Source of the DNA: Deltaproteobacteria bacterium
GTDB taxonomy: Bacteria > Desulfobacterota > Desulfomonilia > UBA1062
Assembly (NCBI GenBank): GCA_022703355.1
Contig: JAKLDU010000002.1
Location: 1 to 47,532 of the forward strand
Reading direction: 5' to 3'
DNA length: 47,532 nucleotides
Part shown: positions 32,919-42,071 of the stretch, piece by piece
Numbering within the stretch: position 1 is the stretch's first letter
Layout of the letters: each line of letters starts with the position of its first letter
Notes under the pieces: model-generated
The model's input: the letters and a program-made list of their open reading frames with translations, nothing else
What the model was told of the DNA's origin: nothing
Databases searched by the model: none
Made by a program: the position numbers and the translations under genes

Positions 32919-33812
32919 TCAGATCACCGAGGGGACGGACCGGTAGTGTGCGATGCGCCGGTCTTCCGGCAGGGCCAGGAAGGAGTCGATGACGTCCAGG
33001 AGGGCCTGCCTGTCGCGGTTGAGCAGGCCGTGGACGGGCAGGTAGTTGTTCGCGTGGTCGCAGGTGAAGGTGGTGCCCTCGGCGTCGAGCGCGGCGATGA
33101 GGGACCTGAGCTCGTGCACCGTTCCCTCGGGGGTCTGCTCCCGGAACTCGCCTGCGGCGATCTTCCCGGCGAGCTTCGACATGGGGTGGATGAAGAGCCT
33201 CCGCACCCGGATGAAGTGCGGCTTGACCTCGGTGAACACGGCCGCGGACTCCAGGGCGTGCTCCTCCCAGAGGTCCTGGCCGCCCAGGCCCAGGAGGAAG
33301 TAGTAGCTGAGCTCCAGGCCCGAGGCCATGGTCTTTTTTCCCGCCTCGACCAGCTGCTTGTGGCTGGTGCCCTTCATCTGGAGCTTGAGCACCCGGTTCG
33401 AACCGCTCTCGAGGCCGACGTGCACCCGGTCGAGCCCGGCCTCGCGGATGGCCAGGAGGTCGTCTTCGGTCTTCTTCGCGAGGCTCGAGGCCCTGGCGTA
33501 GGCCGTGACGCGCGTGAGCCGGGGGAACTTCTCCCGCAGGCGCTCGAGCACGTCCACGAGGAATTGAGCGGGCAGGTCGAGGGGGTTGGCGTCTCCAAGA
33601 AACGCGGTGGTGAAGATGTCGCCGTGCAGGGAGGCCAGCGCGTCGATGTCCATGAGGACCTCTTCCTTCGAGCGGGTGGAGTAGGGCGTGCCGAAGAGGT
33701 CGTAGATGCCGCAGAAGCTGCAGCGGTTCCAGTCGCACCCGCGCACGACCCTCACCAGCAGGCTCCTCGCCTCGCTCGGAGGCCTGATCACCAGATGTTC
33801 CGGAGTGTGCAT
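32919..33812 (-). CDS. Radical SAM protein (CxxxxCxxC-type, function unknown)
   Basis: A 297-residue radical SAM enzyme. Cluster motif GCDWNRCSFCGIY (C26, C31, C34; C-x4-C-x2-C, a known variant), SAM-binding FLGDANPLDLP, and VHVGLESGSNRVLKLQMKG. The C-terminal part is short, and no substrate-domain or auxiliary-cluster motif is visible. The start at 33812 is set by the onset of family-like sequence and by a promoter placing the transcript start at this ATG; the frame to 34091 upstream reads as non-coding. It is followed by a 435-nt gap, so it is not obviously part of the liv operon. Confidence 0.87.
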   Translation of the reverse strand: MHTPEHLVIRPPSEARSLLVRVVRGCDWNRCSFCGIYDLFGTPYSTRSKEEVLMDIDALASLHGDIFTTAFLGDANPLDLPAQFLVDVLERLREKFPRLTRVTAYARASSLAKKTEDDLLAIREAGLDRVHVGLESGSNRVLKLQMKGTSHKQLVEAGKKTMASGLELSYYFLLGLGGQDLWEEHALESAAVFTEVKPHFIRVRRLFIHPMSKLAGKIAAGEFREQTPEGTVHELRSLIAALDAEGTTFTCDHANNYLPVHGLLNRDRQALLDVIDSFLALPEDRRIAHYRSVPSVI

Positions 33813-33819
33813 AGCCTTG

Positions 33820-33848
33820 AATATAGGAGAAGCGGTCAACGAGGTCAA
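33820..33848 (-). promoter_or_regulatory. Strong promoter giving a leaderless radical SAM mRNA
   Basis: TTGACC (33848-33843), 17 nt, TATATT (33825-33820) on the minus strand. The -10 box ends 7 nt before the ATG at 33812, so the transcript should begin at or next to the start codon. Confidence 0.65.
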
Positions 33849-34047
33849 GGGAACATGCCGGGCCGCGCCGGACTGCCCCGGCGGCCGGGGGCCCCGGGGT
33901 TTGCCGCGGCGGGCGGTGCGACAACACTTCCGCATCGATCGGCAGCACGGAGCTCCGGAGTTTGTCCCTTGGCAGAGGGCTCTTTTTTCATGAGGCCGAC
34001 CTTCCCGGGATGCGTTCCGAAAAGTCCGGCCGACCCCTGTTTGCCCT
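33849..34047. other. Gene-free part of the gap between radical SAM gene and RND operon
   Basis: GC-rich, without a credible frame on either strand. A weak CCCT-N6-AGGG hairpin followed by CTCTTTTTT (near 33966-33989, plus strand) is the only structure noticed; no plus-strand gene precedes it. Confidence 0.3.
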
Positions 34048-34092
34048 TCACAGGGCCATGGAATGCAGTTATTATAATGAAATATATTCATG
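34048..34092 (+). promoter_or_regulatory. Candidate promoter and small dyad upstream of the RND operon
   Basis: TTCACA (34048-34053), 17 nt, TATTAT (34071-34076). The dyad ATGAA-N5-TTCAT (34078-34092) overlaps the likely start site and could be an operator for a local repressor. The operon's first ATG is at 34174. Confidence 0.4.
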
Positions 34093-34173
34093 CCGGCCGA
34101 AGCGGGGCAGTTTCATGGCGCGGGGCATGATGCAATTCGAGTGAACTTGAACGAACGTATCGCGGGGGTTGCC

Positions 34174-35424
34174 ATGAAGAATGGATTCGAGGGAGCTTAC
34201 AGGGCCGGGGCTCGGGAAAGCGTGCGCGCCCTTTTCGTGTGGTCGTGCGTTTGTCTTGCGGCGCTCCTCTTGGCGGGGTGCGGGAAAGGCAAGACCCCCC
34301 GGATGCCCACGCCCCCGGTGACGGTGACGCCCGTGATCCGGCAGGACGTGCCCGTGACCTTCGAGTGGGTCAGCACCCTCGACGGCAGCGTCAACGCCGT
34401 CATCCGCGCCCAGGTCCAGGGCTATCTCACCCGGCAGCTCTACCAGGAAGGCGACCTCGTGAAGAAGGGGCAGGTGCTCTTCGAGATCGACCCCCGGACC
34501 TTCCAGGCGGCCTTCGACTCAGCCCGGGCCCAGCTCGCCCTGAACAACGCCAAGTGGGACCAGGCCAGGCAGAACCTCGCACGGGTCAAGCCCCTGGCCG
34601 CACAGAACGCCCTGAGCCAGAAGGACCTGGACGACGCCGTGGCCGCGGAGCGGTCGGCCAAGGCAGCGGTCGACGCCGCGAAGGCCGAGCTCGACAAGGC
34701 ACGGCTCAACCTCGAGTTCACGAAGATCACCTCCCCCATCGACGGCATCGCGGGCATCGCCAAGGCCCAGATCGGCAACCTCGTCAGCCCCCAGTCGTCT
34801 GAGGAGCTCACCACCGTCTCACGGGTCGACCCCATCAAGGCCTACATATCAGTCAGCGAAAAGGAGTACCTGAACGCGGCCCAGTACGCGCGCGGCAACC
34901 TGAGGAACGCCCGGCTCGAGCTCGTCCTGGCCAACGGATCGGTCTACCCCCGGAAAGGGGCCTTCGCCGTCGTGGACCGCCAGATCGACGTGAAGACCGG
35001 CACCCTGAAGGTCGAGGCCCATTTCCCCAACCCGGACAGCTTCCTCAGGCCCGGCCAGTTCGCCAAGGTCCGCGCCGTGCTCGCCACGTGGAAGGATGCC
35101 ATGGTCATCCCCCAGAAGTGCCTCATCGAGCTCCAGGGCAAGACCCAGGTGGGCGTGGTCACCCCGGACAGGAAGGTGGACATCCGCACCGTCAGGACCG
35201 CCTGGAAGGAAAACGGTCTCGTCATGGTGCTTGAAGGCCTCAAGCCCGGGGAGCAGGTGGTGGTGGAGGGCACGCAGAAGATCAAGCAGGGCATCGCCGT
35301 GAACCCCACGCCCTATGCCCGCCCCGCCCCGTCCGCCGGAGGGGCCCCGAGCGGCCCGGCCGCCCCGGAAAGGGATGTCGCCTTGCCCGCCGCCCAGCCC
35401 CCCGCCCCCGCCGGGAAGGAGTAG
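34174..35424 (+). CDS. RND efflux periplasmic adaptor lipoprotein (AcrA/MexA family)
   Basis: A 416-residue membrane-fusion protein. The lipobox LLLAGC (C36) marks a lipoprotein anchored to the inner membrane. Biotinyl-lipoyl half motifs (VNAVIRAQVQGYLTRQLYQEGDLVKKGQVLFEIDPRTFQAAF) flank an alpha-hairpin (about 105-180, coiled coil) that docks on the outer-membrane channel. The beta-barrel and membrane-proximal domains follow, ending in a Pro/Ala-rich tail. The start at ATG 34174 gives the complete lipoprotein signal; GGGGG lies 5 nt upstream. First gene of the adaptor-pump-channel operon. The substrates of the pump (drugs, solvents, lipids) are not predictable. Confidence 0.95.
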   Translation: MKNGFEGAYRAGARESVRALFVWSCVCLAALLLAGCGKGKTPRMPTPPVTVTPVIRQDVPVTFEWVSTLDGSVNAVIRAQVQGYLTRQLYQEGDLVKKGQVLFEIDPRTFQAAFDSARAQLALNNAKWDQARQNLARVKPLAAQNALSQKDLDDAVAAERSAKAAVDAAKAELDKARLNLEFTKITSPIDGIAGIAKAQIGNLVSPQSSEELTTVSRVDPIKAYISVSEKEYLNAAQYARGNLRNARLELVLANGSVYPRKGAFAVVDRQIDVKTGTLKVEAHFPNPDSFLRPGQFAKVRAVLATWKDAMVIPQKCLIELQGKTQVGVVTPDRKVDIRTVRTAWKENGLVMVLEGLKPGEQVVVEGTQKIKQGIAVNPTPYARPAPSAGGAPSGPAAPERDVALPAAQPPAPAGKE

Positions 35425-35429
35425 GCCCC

Positions 35430-38400
35430 ATGTCGAAGTTCTTCATCAACCGCCCCATCGTGGCCATGGTCATCGCCATCCTCATGGTCATCGTCGGACT
35501 GGTTTCCCTGGCGGGGCTGCCCATCTCCCAGTTCCCCAACATCGTGCCCCCCGAGATCAAGGTGACCGCGAGCTACACCGGCGCCGATGCCATCACGGTG
35601 GAGCAGTCGGTGGCCACCCCCATCGAGCAGCAGATGTCCGGCGTGGACAACATGAACTACATGTACTCGGTCAACACCAACAACGGGGACATGACGCTCA
35701 CCACGAACTTCGACATCAAGACCGAGGCGAACACCGACCAGGTGCTCGCGCAGATGCGCCAGAGCCAGGCCGATTCCCAGCTCCCCTCCGACGTGCGCAG
35801 CTACGGCGTCACCGTCCAGAAGTCCCAGTCCGCGCCGCTCATCATCTACGCCCTGTACTCGCCCCGGGGCACCTATGACGGCGTCTTCCTGGCCAACTAC
35901 GCCTACATCAACATCAACGACCAGATGACCCGGGTCAAGGGCATCGCGAGCGTCACCGTGTTCGGCGCCGGCCGCTACGCCATGCGCTTCTGGGTCAGGC
36001 CGGACCAGCTCGCCAAGCTCGGCGTCTCCATCCCGGAAATCTCGAACGCCATAACCGCCCAGAACACCGTGAACCCGGCGGGCAAGATCGGCGGCGAGCC
36101 CGTGCCCGCAGGGCAGGACTTCACCTACGCGGTCCGGGCCCAGGGCAGGCTTGAAAGCGAGGAGGAGTTCGGGAACATCGTCATCCGGGCCAACCCCGAC
36201 GGCTCCATCGTCCGCCTCAAGGACGTGGCCCGGGTGGAGCTGGGTGCCCAGGCGTACAACCTCGCGGGCCGTCTCAACGGCAAGCCCGCGGCGGTCATCG
36301 CGGTCTACCAGATGCCCGGGACGAACGCCATCGAGGCAGCCAGAGGCACCCGGGAGCTCATGGCCGGGCTCAAGAAGAACTTTCCCGCCGACCTCGACTA
36401 CGCCGTGGCCCTCGACACCACCCTGTCGGTCACCGAAGGCATCCACGAGATCGTGGTGACCCTCTTCATCGCCCTGGCCCTCGTCATCGTCGTGGTCTTC
36501 GTCTTCCTCCAGGGCTGGCGCGCCACGCTCATCCCGCTTCTGGCCGTGCCCGTCTCCCTGGTGGGCACCTTCATGCTCTTCCCGCTCTTCGGCTTCTCCA
36601 TCAACACGCTCTCGCTTTTCGGGCTCGTACTCGCCATCGGGCTCGTGGTGGACGACGCCATCGTGGTGGTGGAGGCGGTGGAGCACCACATCGAGGGGGG
36701 CATGAGCCCGAAAGAGGCAACCATACAGGCCATGGAGGAGGTGTCCGGGCCGGTGGTGGCCATCGCGCTCATCCTCGCGGCCGTGTTCATCCCCACGGCC
36801 TTCATCCCGGGCATCACGGGCCGCCTTTACCAGCAGTTCGCCGTGACCATCTCCATCTCGGTCCTGCTCTCCGCCTTCAACGCGCTCACGCTCTCGCCGG
36901 CGCTCTCCGCCCTGCTGCTCCGCCCCAAGAAAGAGGCCTCCGGCCCGCTCCAGAGGTTCTACGACTGGTTCAACCGGGCCTTCAGCAGGGCCACGGACAG
37001 GTACGTGGGCGTCTGCGGCCTGCTCATCCGCAAAACGGGCTTCAGCCTGGCCTTCCTGCTTGCCATGGTCGTGCTGGCGGGGCTCTTCGGCCTGCGCCTG
37101 CCCGCCACCTTCCTGCCGGAGGAGGACCAGGGCTACGTCTACGCCGCCGTGCAGCTGGCCGACGCCTCGTCCCTCCAGCGCACCGACGCGGCGGTCAGAA
37201 AAGCCGAGGAGCTCATCATGGACACACCCGGCGTGGAGTACTGCACCTCCATCGTGGGCTACAACCTGGTGAGCCAGGTCCAGAACACCTACAGCGGCTT
37301 CTTCTTCGTGACCCTCAAGGACTGGGGCGAGCGCAACCGGCACATCGAGCAGTGGTACCGGTTCATCAAGGGGAAGATCTCGCTGGCCCTCCTGGGCAAG
37401 ATCCCCGAGGCCCAGGGCATGGCCTTCTCCCCGCCCGCCATCCCCGGCGTCGGCACCTCCGGGGGCATCACCTTCATCCTCGAGGACCGGGCGGGCAAGG
37501 ACATCGCCTTCCTCTCGGAAAACGTGGAGAAGTTCCTTGAGGAGGCGAAAAAGCGGCCCGAGATCGCCGGGGCGACCACCACCTACAAGCCCTCGGTGCC
37601 CCAGGTGTTCGTGGACGTGGACCGGGACAAGGTCCTCAAGCAGGGGGTGAACCTCTCCGACGTCTACAAGACCCTCCAGTGCTTCATGGGGGGCGTGTTC
37701 GTGAACTACTTCAACCGCTTCGGCCGCCAGTGGCAGATCTTCATCCAGGCCGAGGGCGAGTACCGCACGGACGCCGAAGAGCTCCGCCAGTTTTCCGTGA
37801 AGAACGCCAGCGGCGACATGGTCCCGCTTTCCGCGCTCACCACGGTGAGGCAGACCACCGGCCCCGAGTTCACCATGCGCTACAACCAGTACCGCGCCGC
37901 CCAGATCAATGCCAACGCGGCCGAGGGCTACACCACCACCGAGGCCATGGACGCCCTCGAGGAGGTCTTCGGGCAGACCATGCCCCGGGAGATGGGCTTC
38001 GACTACCTGGGCATGAGCTACCAGGAAAAGAAGGCCCGGGAAGGGGTGTCCCCCTTCGTCATCTTCGGCTTCTCGCTTTTGTGCGTCTTCCTCATCCTGG
38101 CCGCCCAGTACGAGAGCTGGGCCCTGCCCTTCAGCGTCCTCCTGGGCACGCCGATCGCGGTCATGGGGGCCTACGGCGCCCTCCTCCTGTGCAGGCAGGA
38201 AAACAACATCTACGCCCAGATCGGGCTCGTCATGCTCATCGGCCTGGCCGCGAAGAACGCCATCCTCATCGTGGAGTTCGCCAAGGTGGAGCACGGGAAG
38301 GGCAAGCCCATCGCGGAGGCGGCCCTGGCGGGGGCCCGGCTGAGGCTCAGGCCCATCCTCATGACGAGCTTCGCCTTCATCCTCGGCTGCGTGCCCCTGG

Positions 38401-38582
38401 CGACGGCCATGGGCGCGGGCGCCATCTCCCGGAGAGTCATGGGCATCGCGGTCATCGGGGGCATGCTCGCGGCCACGGGCATCGCCATCTTCCTCATCCC
38501 GGTGATGTTCACGCTCATCCAGCGGCTCGCCCGCCGGGGGGAGGGGGACGCCCCCGCCAAGGAGGAGAAGAATCATGCATAA
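35430..38582 (+). CDS. RND efflux pump, HAE1 family (AcrB/MexB type)
   Basis: A 1050-residue inner-membrane antiporter. Begins MSKFFINRPIVAMVIAILMVI (helix 1). Twelve membrane helices in two repeats with large periplasmic loops. GLVVDDAIVVVEAVEHH in the helix-4 region carries the paired Asp residues of the proton relay, and AAKNAILIVEFAK lies near helix 10. The length is normal. It exports amphiphilic compounds from the periplasm or membrane using the proton gradient, through the adaptor and channel encoded on each side. It begins 5 nt after the adaptor gene and overlaps the channel gene by 8 nt. Confidence 0.97.
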   Translation: MSKFFINRPIVAMVIAILMVIVGLVSLAGLPISQFPNIVPPEIKVTASYTGADAITVEQSVATPIEQQMSGVDNMNYMYSVNTNNGDMTLTTNFDIKTEANTDQVLAQMRQSQADSQLPSDVRSYGVTVQKSQSAPLIIYALYSPRGTYDGVFLANYAYININDQMTRVKGIASVTVFGAGRYAMRFWVRPDQLAKLGVSIPEISNAITAQNTVNPAGKIGGEPVPAGQDFTYAVRAQGRLESEEEFGNIVIRANPDGSIVRLKDVARVELGAQAYNLAGRLNGKPAAVIAVYQMPGTNAIEAARGTRELMAGLKKNFPADLDYAVALDTTLSVTEGIHEIVVTLFIALALVIVVVFVFLQGWRATLIPLLAVPVSLVGTFMLFPLFGFSINTLSLFGLVLAIGLVVDDAIVVVEAVEHHIEGGMSPKEATIQAMEEVSGPVVAIALILAAVFIPTAFIPGITGRLYQQFAVTISISVLLSAFNALTLSPALSALLLRPKKEASGPLQRFYDWFNRAFSRATDRYVGVCGLLIRKTGFSLAFLLAMVVLAGLFGLRLPATFLPEEDQGYVYAAVQLADASSLQRTDAAVRKAEELIMDTPGVEYCTSIVGYNLVSQVQNTYSGFFFVTLKDWGERNRHIEQWYRFIKGKISLALLGKIPEAQGMAFSPPAIPGVGTSGGITFILEDRAGKDIAFLSENVEKFLEEAKKRPEIAGATTTYKPSVPQVFVDVDRDKVLKQGVNLSDVYKTLQCFMGGVFVNYFNRFGRQWQIFIQAEGEYRTDAEELRQFSVKNASGDMVPLSALTTVRQTTGPEFTMRYNQYRAAQINANAAEGYTTTEAMDALEEVFGQTMPREMGFDYLGMSYQEKKAREGVSPFVIFGFSLLCVFLILAAQYESWALPFSVLLGTPIAVMGAYGALLLCRQENNIYAQIGLVMLIGLAAKNAILIVEFAKVEHGKGKPIAEAALAGARLRLRPILMTSFAFILGCVPLATAMGAGAISRRVMGIAVIGGMLAATGIAIFLIPVMFTLIQRLARRGEGDAPAKEEKNHA

Positions 38583-40005
38583 GGGGCTGACAGCGCTGCT
38601 GCTGGCAATGATCCTGTCGGGGTGCGCCCTGGGGCCGGACTACGAGCGGCCCGCGGTGGATGCGCCCCGGGCGTGGCGCACTCAGGCGGGCGAAGCGCGG
38701 GACGCGGCGAACGCCGCCTGGTGGAGGCAGCTGGGAGACCCGGTGCTCGACGGGCTCATCGCCGGGGCCCTCGAGGAAAACAAGGACCTCGCCATCGCCG
38801 CCGCGCGGATTCAGGAGTACGAAGGCCGCCTCATGGTGACCTCCTCCGACCTCTTCCCGCATGCTCAAGCATCGGGCGAGGGGGGCAGGGTCCGCTCTTC
38901 GGAGAAGGAAGGTTCGCTCCTGTCGAACTTCCTGGAAAACCCGCGCAACAAGTACCAGGCCGTCCTGGGCGCCTCCTGGGAGCTCGACTTCTGGGGCCGC
39001 TACCGGCGGGCAGGCGAGGCCGCCCGGGCCGACCTCCTGTCCACGGAGGAGGCGAGACTGGCCGTGGCCCTGTCCGTGGCCGCCGGCGTGGCGGGGGGCT
39101 ACGTCACCCTCAGGGACCTGGACAGCCAGCTGATCATCGCAAAACGCACCGCCGAAGGCCAGAGGAGCACCATGGACCTCTTCGAGAAGCGCGCCCGGGG
39201 CGGGGTCGTCTCGGACCTGGAGCTCAACCAGGTGAGATCGCAGTACTACCAGGCCACCTCCCGGATCCCGAACATCGAGAAGCTCATCTCCCAGCAGGAA
39301 AACGCACTCTGCGTCCTCATGGGCAGGAACCCGGGGCCCATACCCCGGGGGAAGGCCATCGAAGAGCTCGCCGTGCCCGCGGTGCCTCCCGGCCTGCCCT
39401 CGGAGCTCCTGGAGCGCCGGCCCGACATCCGCCAGGCGGAGCAGAACCTCGTCGCGGCCAATGCCCGCATCGGCGAGGCGCGGGCCCTGTACTTCCCGAG
39501 CATATCCCTCACCGGGGCCTACGGGTGGTCGAGCTCGAAGCTCTCGGATCTCCTCTCGGGGTCTTCGCGGATGTGGAGCTATTCGGGGAGCGCGACGCTG
39601 CCCATCTTCGCCGGGGGCGCCATCCGGGGCCAGAACATCATCGCCGAAGCCGTGCAGAAGGAGGCCCTCCTGTCCTACCAGAAGGCCATCCAGAACGCGT
39701 TCAGGGAGGTGGACGACTCGCTGACGAACCAGAGAAAAACCCGGGAGCAGCTCCAGGAGCAGAAGAGCCAGGTGGACGCCCTGCGCGGCTATGCCCGCAT
39801 AGCCCGGGCCAGGTTCGACAACGGCTACACGAGCTATCTCGAGGTCCTCGACGCCGAGCGCAGCCTCTTCGACGCGGAGATCTCGTTCGCCCAGACCGAA
39901 GGCACGCTCTTCACCGACCTCGTCGGTCTCTACAAGGCCATGGGGGGAGGCTGGGGGGTGGCGGGCGACACGCCTTCCCCCCCGGAGAGCACGGGGGACA
40001 GATGA
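38575..40005 (+). CDS. Outer-membrane efflux channel lipoprotein (NodT/OprM family)
   Basis: A 476-residue TolC-like factor. Signal with lipobox ILSGC (C17), the starter motif CALGPDYERPAVDAPRAWR, internal repeats of the OEP domain (LAIAAARIQEYEGRLMVTSSDLFPHA... and LVAANARIGEARALYFPSISLTGAYG) and SYLEVLDAERSLFDAEISFAQ near the end. It forms the trimeric channel for the RND pump. Its 3' end overlaps the HD-domain gene start (ATGA). Confidence 0.96.
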   Translation: MHKGLTALLLAMILSGCALGPDYERPAVDAPRAWRTQAGEARDAANAAWWRQLGDPVLDGLIAGALEENKDLAIAAARIQEYEGRLMVTSSDLFPHAQASGEGGRVRSSEKEGSLLSNFLENPRNKYQAVLGASWELDFWGRYRRAGEAARADLLSTEEARLAVALSVAAGVAGGYVTLRDLDSQLIIAKRTAEGQRSTMDLFEKRARGGVVSDLELNQVRSQYYQATSRIPNIEKLISQQENALCVLMGRNPGPIPRGKAIEELAVPAVPPGLPSELLERRPDIRQAEQNLVAANARIGEARALYFPSISLTGAYGWSSSKLSDLLSGSSRMWSYSGSATLPIFAGGAIRGQNIIAEAVQKEALLSYQKAIQNAFREVDDSLTNQRKTREQLQEQKSQVDALRGYARIARARFDNGYTSYLEVLDAERSLFDAEISFAQTEGTLFTDLVGLYKAMGGGWGVAGDTPSPPESTGDR

Positions 40006-41378
40006 CCCCTCCCACGGGCAGAGCAGGCGGGTCCCCGATCCACCGGGCGCTCATTTCCCGGCTCGTTTTCGCCGGGGTGTGCACCTCCCTTCTCCTGGCC
40101 GCCCTCGTGCTCTTCGTCCAGTTCGGGAGCATAAACGACCGGGTCCTCGAGCAGGTGGCCATCTCGACCGAGCGCCTGCGGTGGGCCGTCATCGAAAACC
40201 TCGACAGCCCGGGCCTGGGGGACCATGCCCGGATCCAGAGGCTCCTGGACCGGGGGATGTCGGGGAGGGCCAGGCCTTCGGAGGGCCGTTTCGTCATCGT
40301 GCGCGTCCTCGACCCGGGTTTCCGCGAGGTGGCCGGGAAGACCGACCCCTCGTTTGCGCACCTCGGGGAGGTGGCCCGGGCCGTGGCGGCGGGCGTCGAC
40401 CAGGCGGCCCTCGAAAAGCGGGGCAGATGGAGCAGGGGCATGCGGGTCTCCGGGGAGACGGTGATCCACATCGGCTATGAGCTCAGGGACAGCGGGAACA
40501 GGCGGGCGGGCTTCATCGAGGGGGTGTACGCCATCTCCCCGGCCTTCCTCCACCGGGCCCGCATGGCCGCCCTGACCACCGGGCTCGTGGCCGCGGGCAT
40601 CGTCCTGCTGACCACCCTCATCCTCTACCCGGTCATCAACAGGCTGCTCCGGCGCGTCTCGAACCTGTCCGCGGACCTCCTCCACGCGAACCTGGAGATC
40701 CTCAGCGTCCTCGGAAGCGCCGTCGCCAAACGGGACAACGACACGGACGCCCACAATTTCCGGGTCACGATCTACGCCGTCAGGATAGCCGAGGAGATGG
40801 GCCTGGGCGAGGGGGAGATCCAGACGCTCATCAAGGGGGCGTTCCTCCACGACGTGGGCAAGATCGGCATCAGCGACGCCATCCTGCTCAAACCCTCTGA
40901 CCTCACCCCGGGGGAGTACGAGGAGATGAAAAGGCACGTGCGGCACGGCCTGGACATCGTGAAGCGCTCGGGGTGGCTCCGGGAGGCGGCCCTGGTGGTG
41001 GGCAGCCACCACGAGAAGTACGACGGCACGGGCTACCTCGAGCGCATCGGGCGCGAGGAGATACCCCGGGTGGCCCGCGTCTTCGCCATCGCGGACGTCT
41101 TCGACGCCCTGACCTCGAAGCGCCCCTACAAGGAGGCCTTCGGGTTCGCGAAGGCCATGGAGATCATGGAACAGGGGCGGGGCACCCACTTCGACCCGGA
41201 GATCCTCGACGCGTTCAGGCGGATCGCGCCCTCCCTGTACGAAACCTGGGCGAACCGGACCGATGCAGGGCTGAGGGCCGAGCTGGCGGCCATCGGGGCG
41301 CCGTACTTCGACCGCACCCTCATCGACCGGATCGTTTCCCTCAGGGCGCGGGCAAGGCGCCGGGAGAACCGGGGGTGA
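40002..41378 (+). CDS. Membrane sensor with HD-GYP-like phosphodiesterase domain
   Basis: A 458-residue protein. Two membrane helices (about 20-40 and 188-212) bracket a periplasmic sensor region. The cytoplasmic part (about 235-420) is an HD-GYP-like domain: DTDAHNFRVTIYAVRIAEEMGLGE (H251), LHDVGKIGI (H283-D284), RHGLDIV, HHEKYDGTGY (336-345) and IADVFDALTSKRPYKEA. HD-GYP enzymes hydrolyse cyclic di-GMP. Here the Pro of GYP is Leu (GYL) and a Pro appears later (EEIPRVAR), so activity is probable but not certain. Translational coupling to the efflux channel gene suggests signalling tied to pump use. It could instead act on another (di)nucleotide. Confidence 0.88.
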   Translation: MTPPTGRAGGSPIHRALISRLVFAGVCTSLLLAALVLFVQFGSINDRVLEQVAISTERLRWAVIENLDSPGLGDHARIQRLLDRGMSGRARPSEGRFVIVRVLDPGFREVAGKTDPSFAHLGEVARAVAAGVDQAALEKRGRWSRGMRVSGETVIHIGYELRDSGNRRAGFIEGVYAISPAFLHRARMAALTTGLVAAGIVLLTTLILYPVINRLLRRVSNLSADLLHANLEILSVLGSAVAKRDNDTDAHNFRVTIYAVRIAEEMGLGEGEIQTLIKGAFLHDVGKIGISDAILLKPSDLTPGEYEEMKRHVRHGLDIVKRSGWLREAALVVGSHHEKYDGTGYLERIGREEIPRVARVFAIADVFDALTSKRPYKEAFGFAKAMEIMEQGRGTHFDPEILDAFRRIAPSLYETWANRTDAGLRAELAAIGAPYFDRTLIDRIVSLRARARRRENRG

Positions 41379-41386
41379 TCCCCCGG
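41369..41386 (+). terminator. Hairpin enclosing the HD-GYP stop codon
   Basis: CCGGGGG (41369-41375) and CCCCCGG (41380-41386) form a perfect 7-bp stem whose four-base loop TGAT contains the stop codon. No T-run follows. Possible weak terminator or 3'-end stabiliser of the RND transcript. Confidence 0.45.
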
Positions 41387-41427
41387 GGCCCGCGCGGGGC
41401 CGCGGCGGCCGCTTCCCGGAGAAAGGT

Positions 41428-41455
41428 TTGTCAGCTCAAGTGAAACGGGTATATT
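41428..41455 (+). promoter_or_regulatory. Sigma70-type promoter of the small secreted protein gene
   Basis: TTGTCA (41428-41433), 16 nt, TATATT (41450-41455). The predicted start near 41462 leaves a 34-nt leader with GGAGGAGG before the ATG at 41496. Confidence 0.6.
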
Positions 41456-41495
41456 TGGCAGGAACAGAAACGATATTCATACGGAGGAGGTTTTC

Positions 41496-42032
41496 ATGAA
41501 GAGGATTTCGATGGTTGTGCTGCTCGGGGCGTGGCTGGTGCTGTGCGGGGGGTTCGCCTTCGCCGCCGGCCCGGAAAACGTTGACCAGGGCGGGCCCGCG
41601 GTCGGGGGGCAGGCCCCGGGCGAAGGGAACATGAGCTTCGACACCTATGTGGAGCTCATGAGGACGGACCTCAGGGCAAAGAAGAAAGCGATCGTCTCCA
41701 AGGCCATGGGGCTCACGGCCGAGCAGGAAAAGGTGTTCTGGCCCATCTACAACGACTACGAGCACGACCTGGGCAAGTTCACCGACGTGGGCATCGCCAT
41801 CGTGAAAGAGTACTCGCAGAACTTCCAGAACATGACCGACGAGAAGGCCCGGGACCTCATGAACCGCACGCTCGACAACCAGGCCGGGAAGGTCAAACTC
41901 AGGAAGGCCTACGGCAGGAAGATCGACAAGGCGTTGAACGCGAAGATCGCGGCACGGTTCCTCCAGGTGGACGGCACCGTGAACAAGATGGTCGAGCTGC
42001 AGATCGATTCCAAGCTGCCCGTCATCAAGTGA
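41496..42032 (+). CDS. Secreted helical protein of unknown function
   Basis: A 178-residue protein with a clear signal peptide (MKRISMVVLLGAWLVLCGGF, cleavage about FAFAA). The mature part is mostly charged helix: LRAKKKAIVSKAMGLTAEQEKVFWPIYNDYEHDLGKFTDVGIAIVKEYSQNFQNMTDEKARDLMNRTLDNQAGKVKLRKAYGRKIDKAL. The LTAEQEKVFWPIYNDYE stretch and overall helicity recall periplasmic CpxP/Spy-like or metal-sensor proteins, but I cannot assign a family. It has its own promoter and is followed after 39 nt by another small exported protein. Confidence 0.75.
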   Translation: MKRISMVVLLGAWLVLCGGFAFAAGPENVDQGGPAVGGQAPGEGNMSFDTYVELMRTDLRAKKKAIVSKAMGLTAEQEKVFWPIYNDYEHDLGKFTDVGIAIVKEYSQNFQNMTDEKARDLMNRTLDNQAGKVKLRKAYGRKIDKALNAKIAARFLQVDGTVNKMVELQIDSKLPVIK

Positions 42033-42071
42033 CGCCGTCGGCAGGAAGAAAGCTGTTACCGGAGGGGCGCC

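Noticed and set aside
33813-34091. 93-codon N-terminal extension of the second radical SAM protein
   Set aside because: Cys/Arg/Pro-rich non-family sequence that runs across a good promoter; the ATG at 33812 gives the normal family start.
35313-38576. A 1087-codon minus-strand frame opposite the RND pump
   Set aside because: His/Asp/Glu/Gly-rich shadow of the pump gene, with no recognisable domain.
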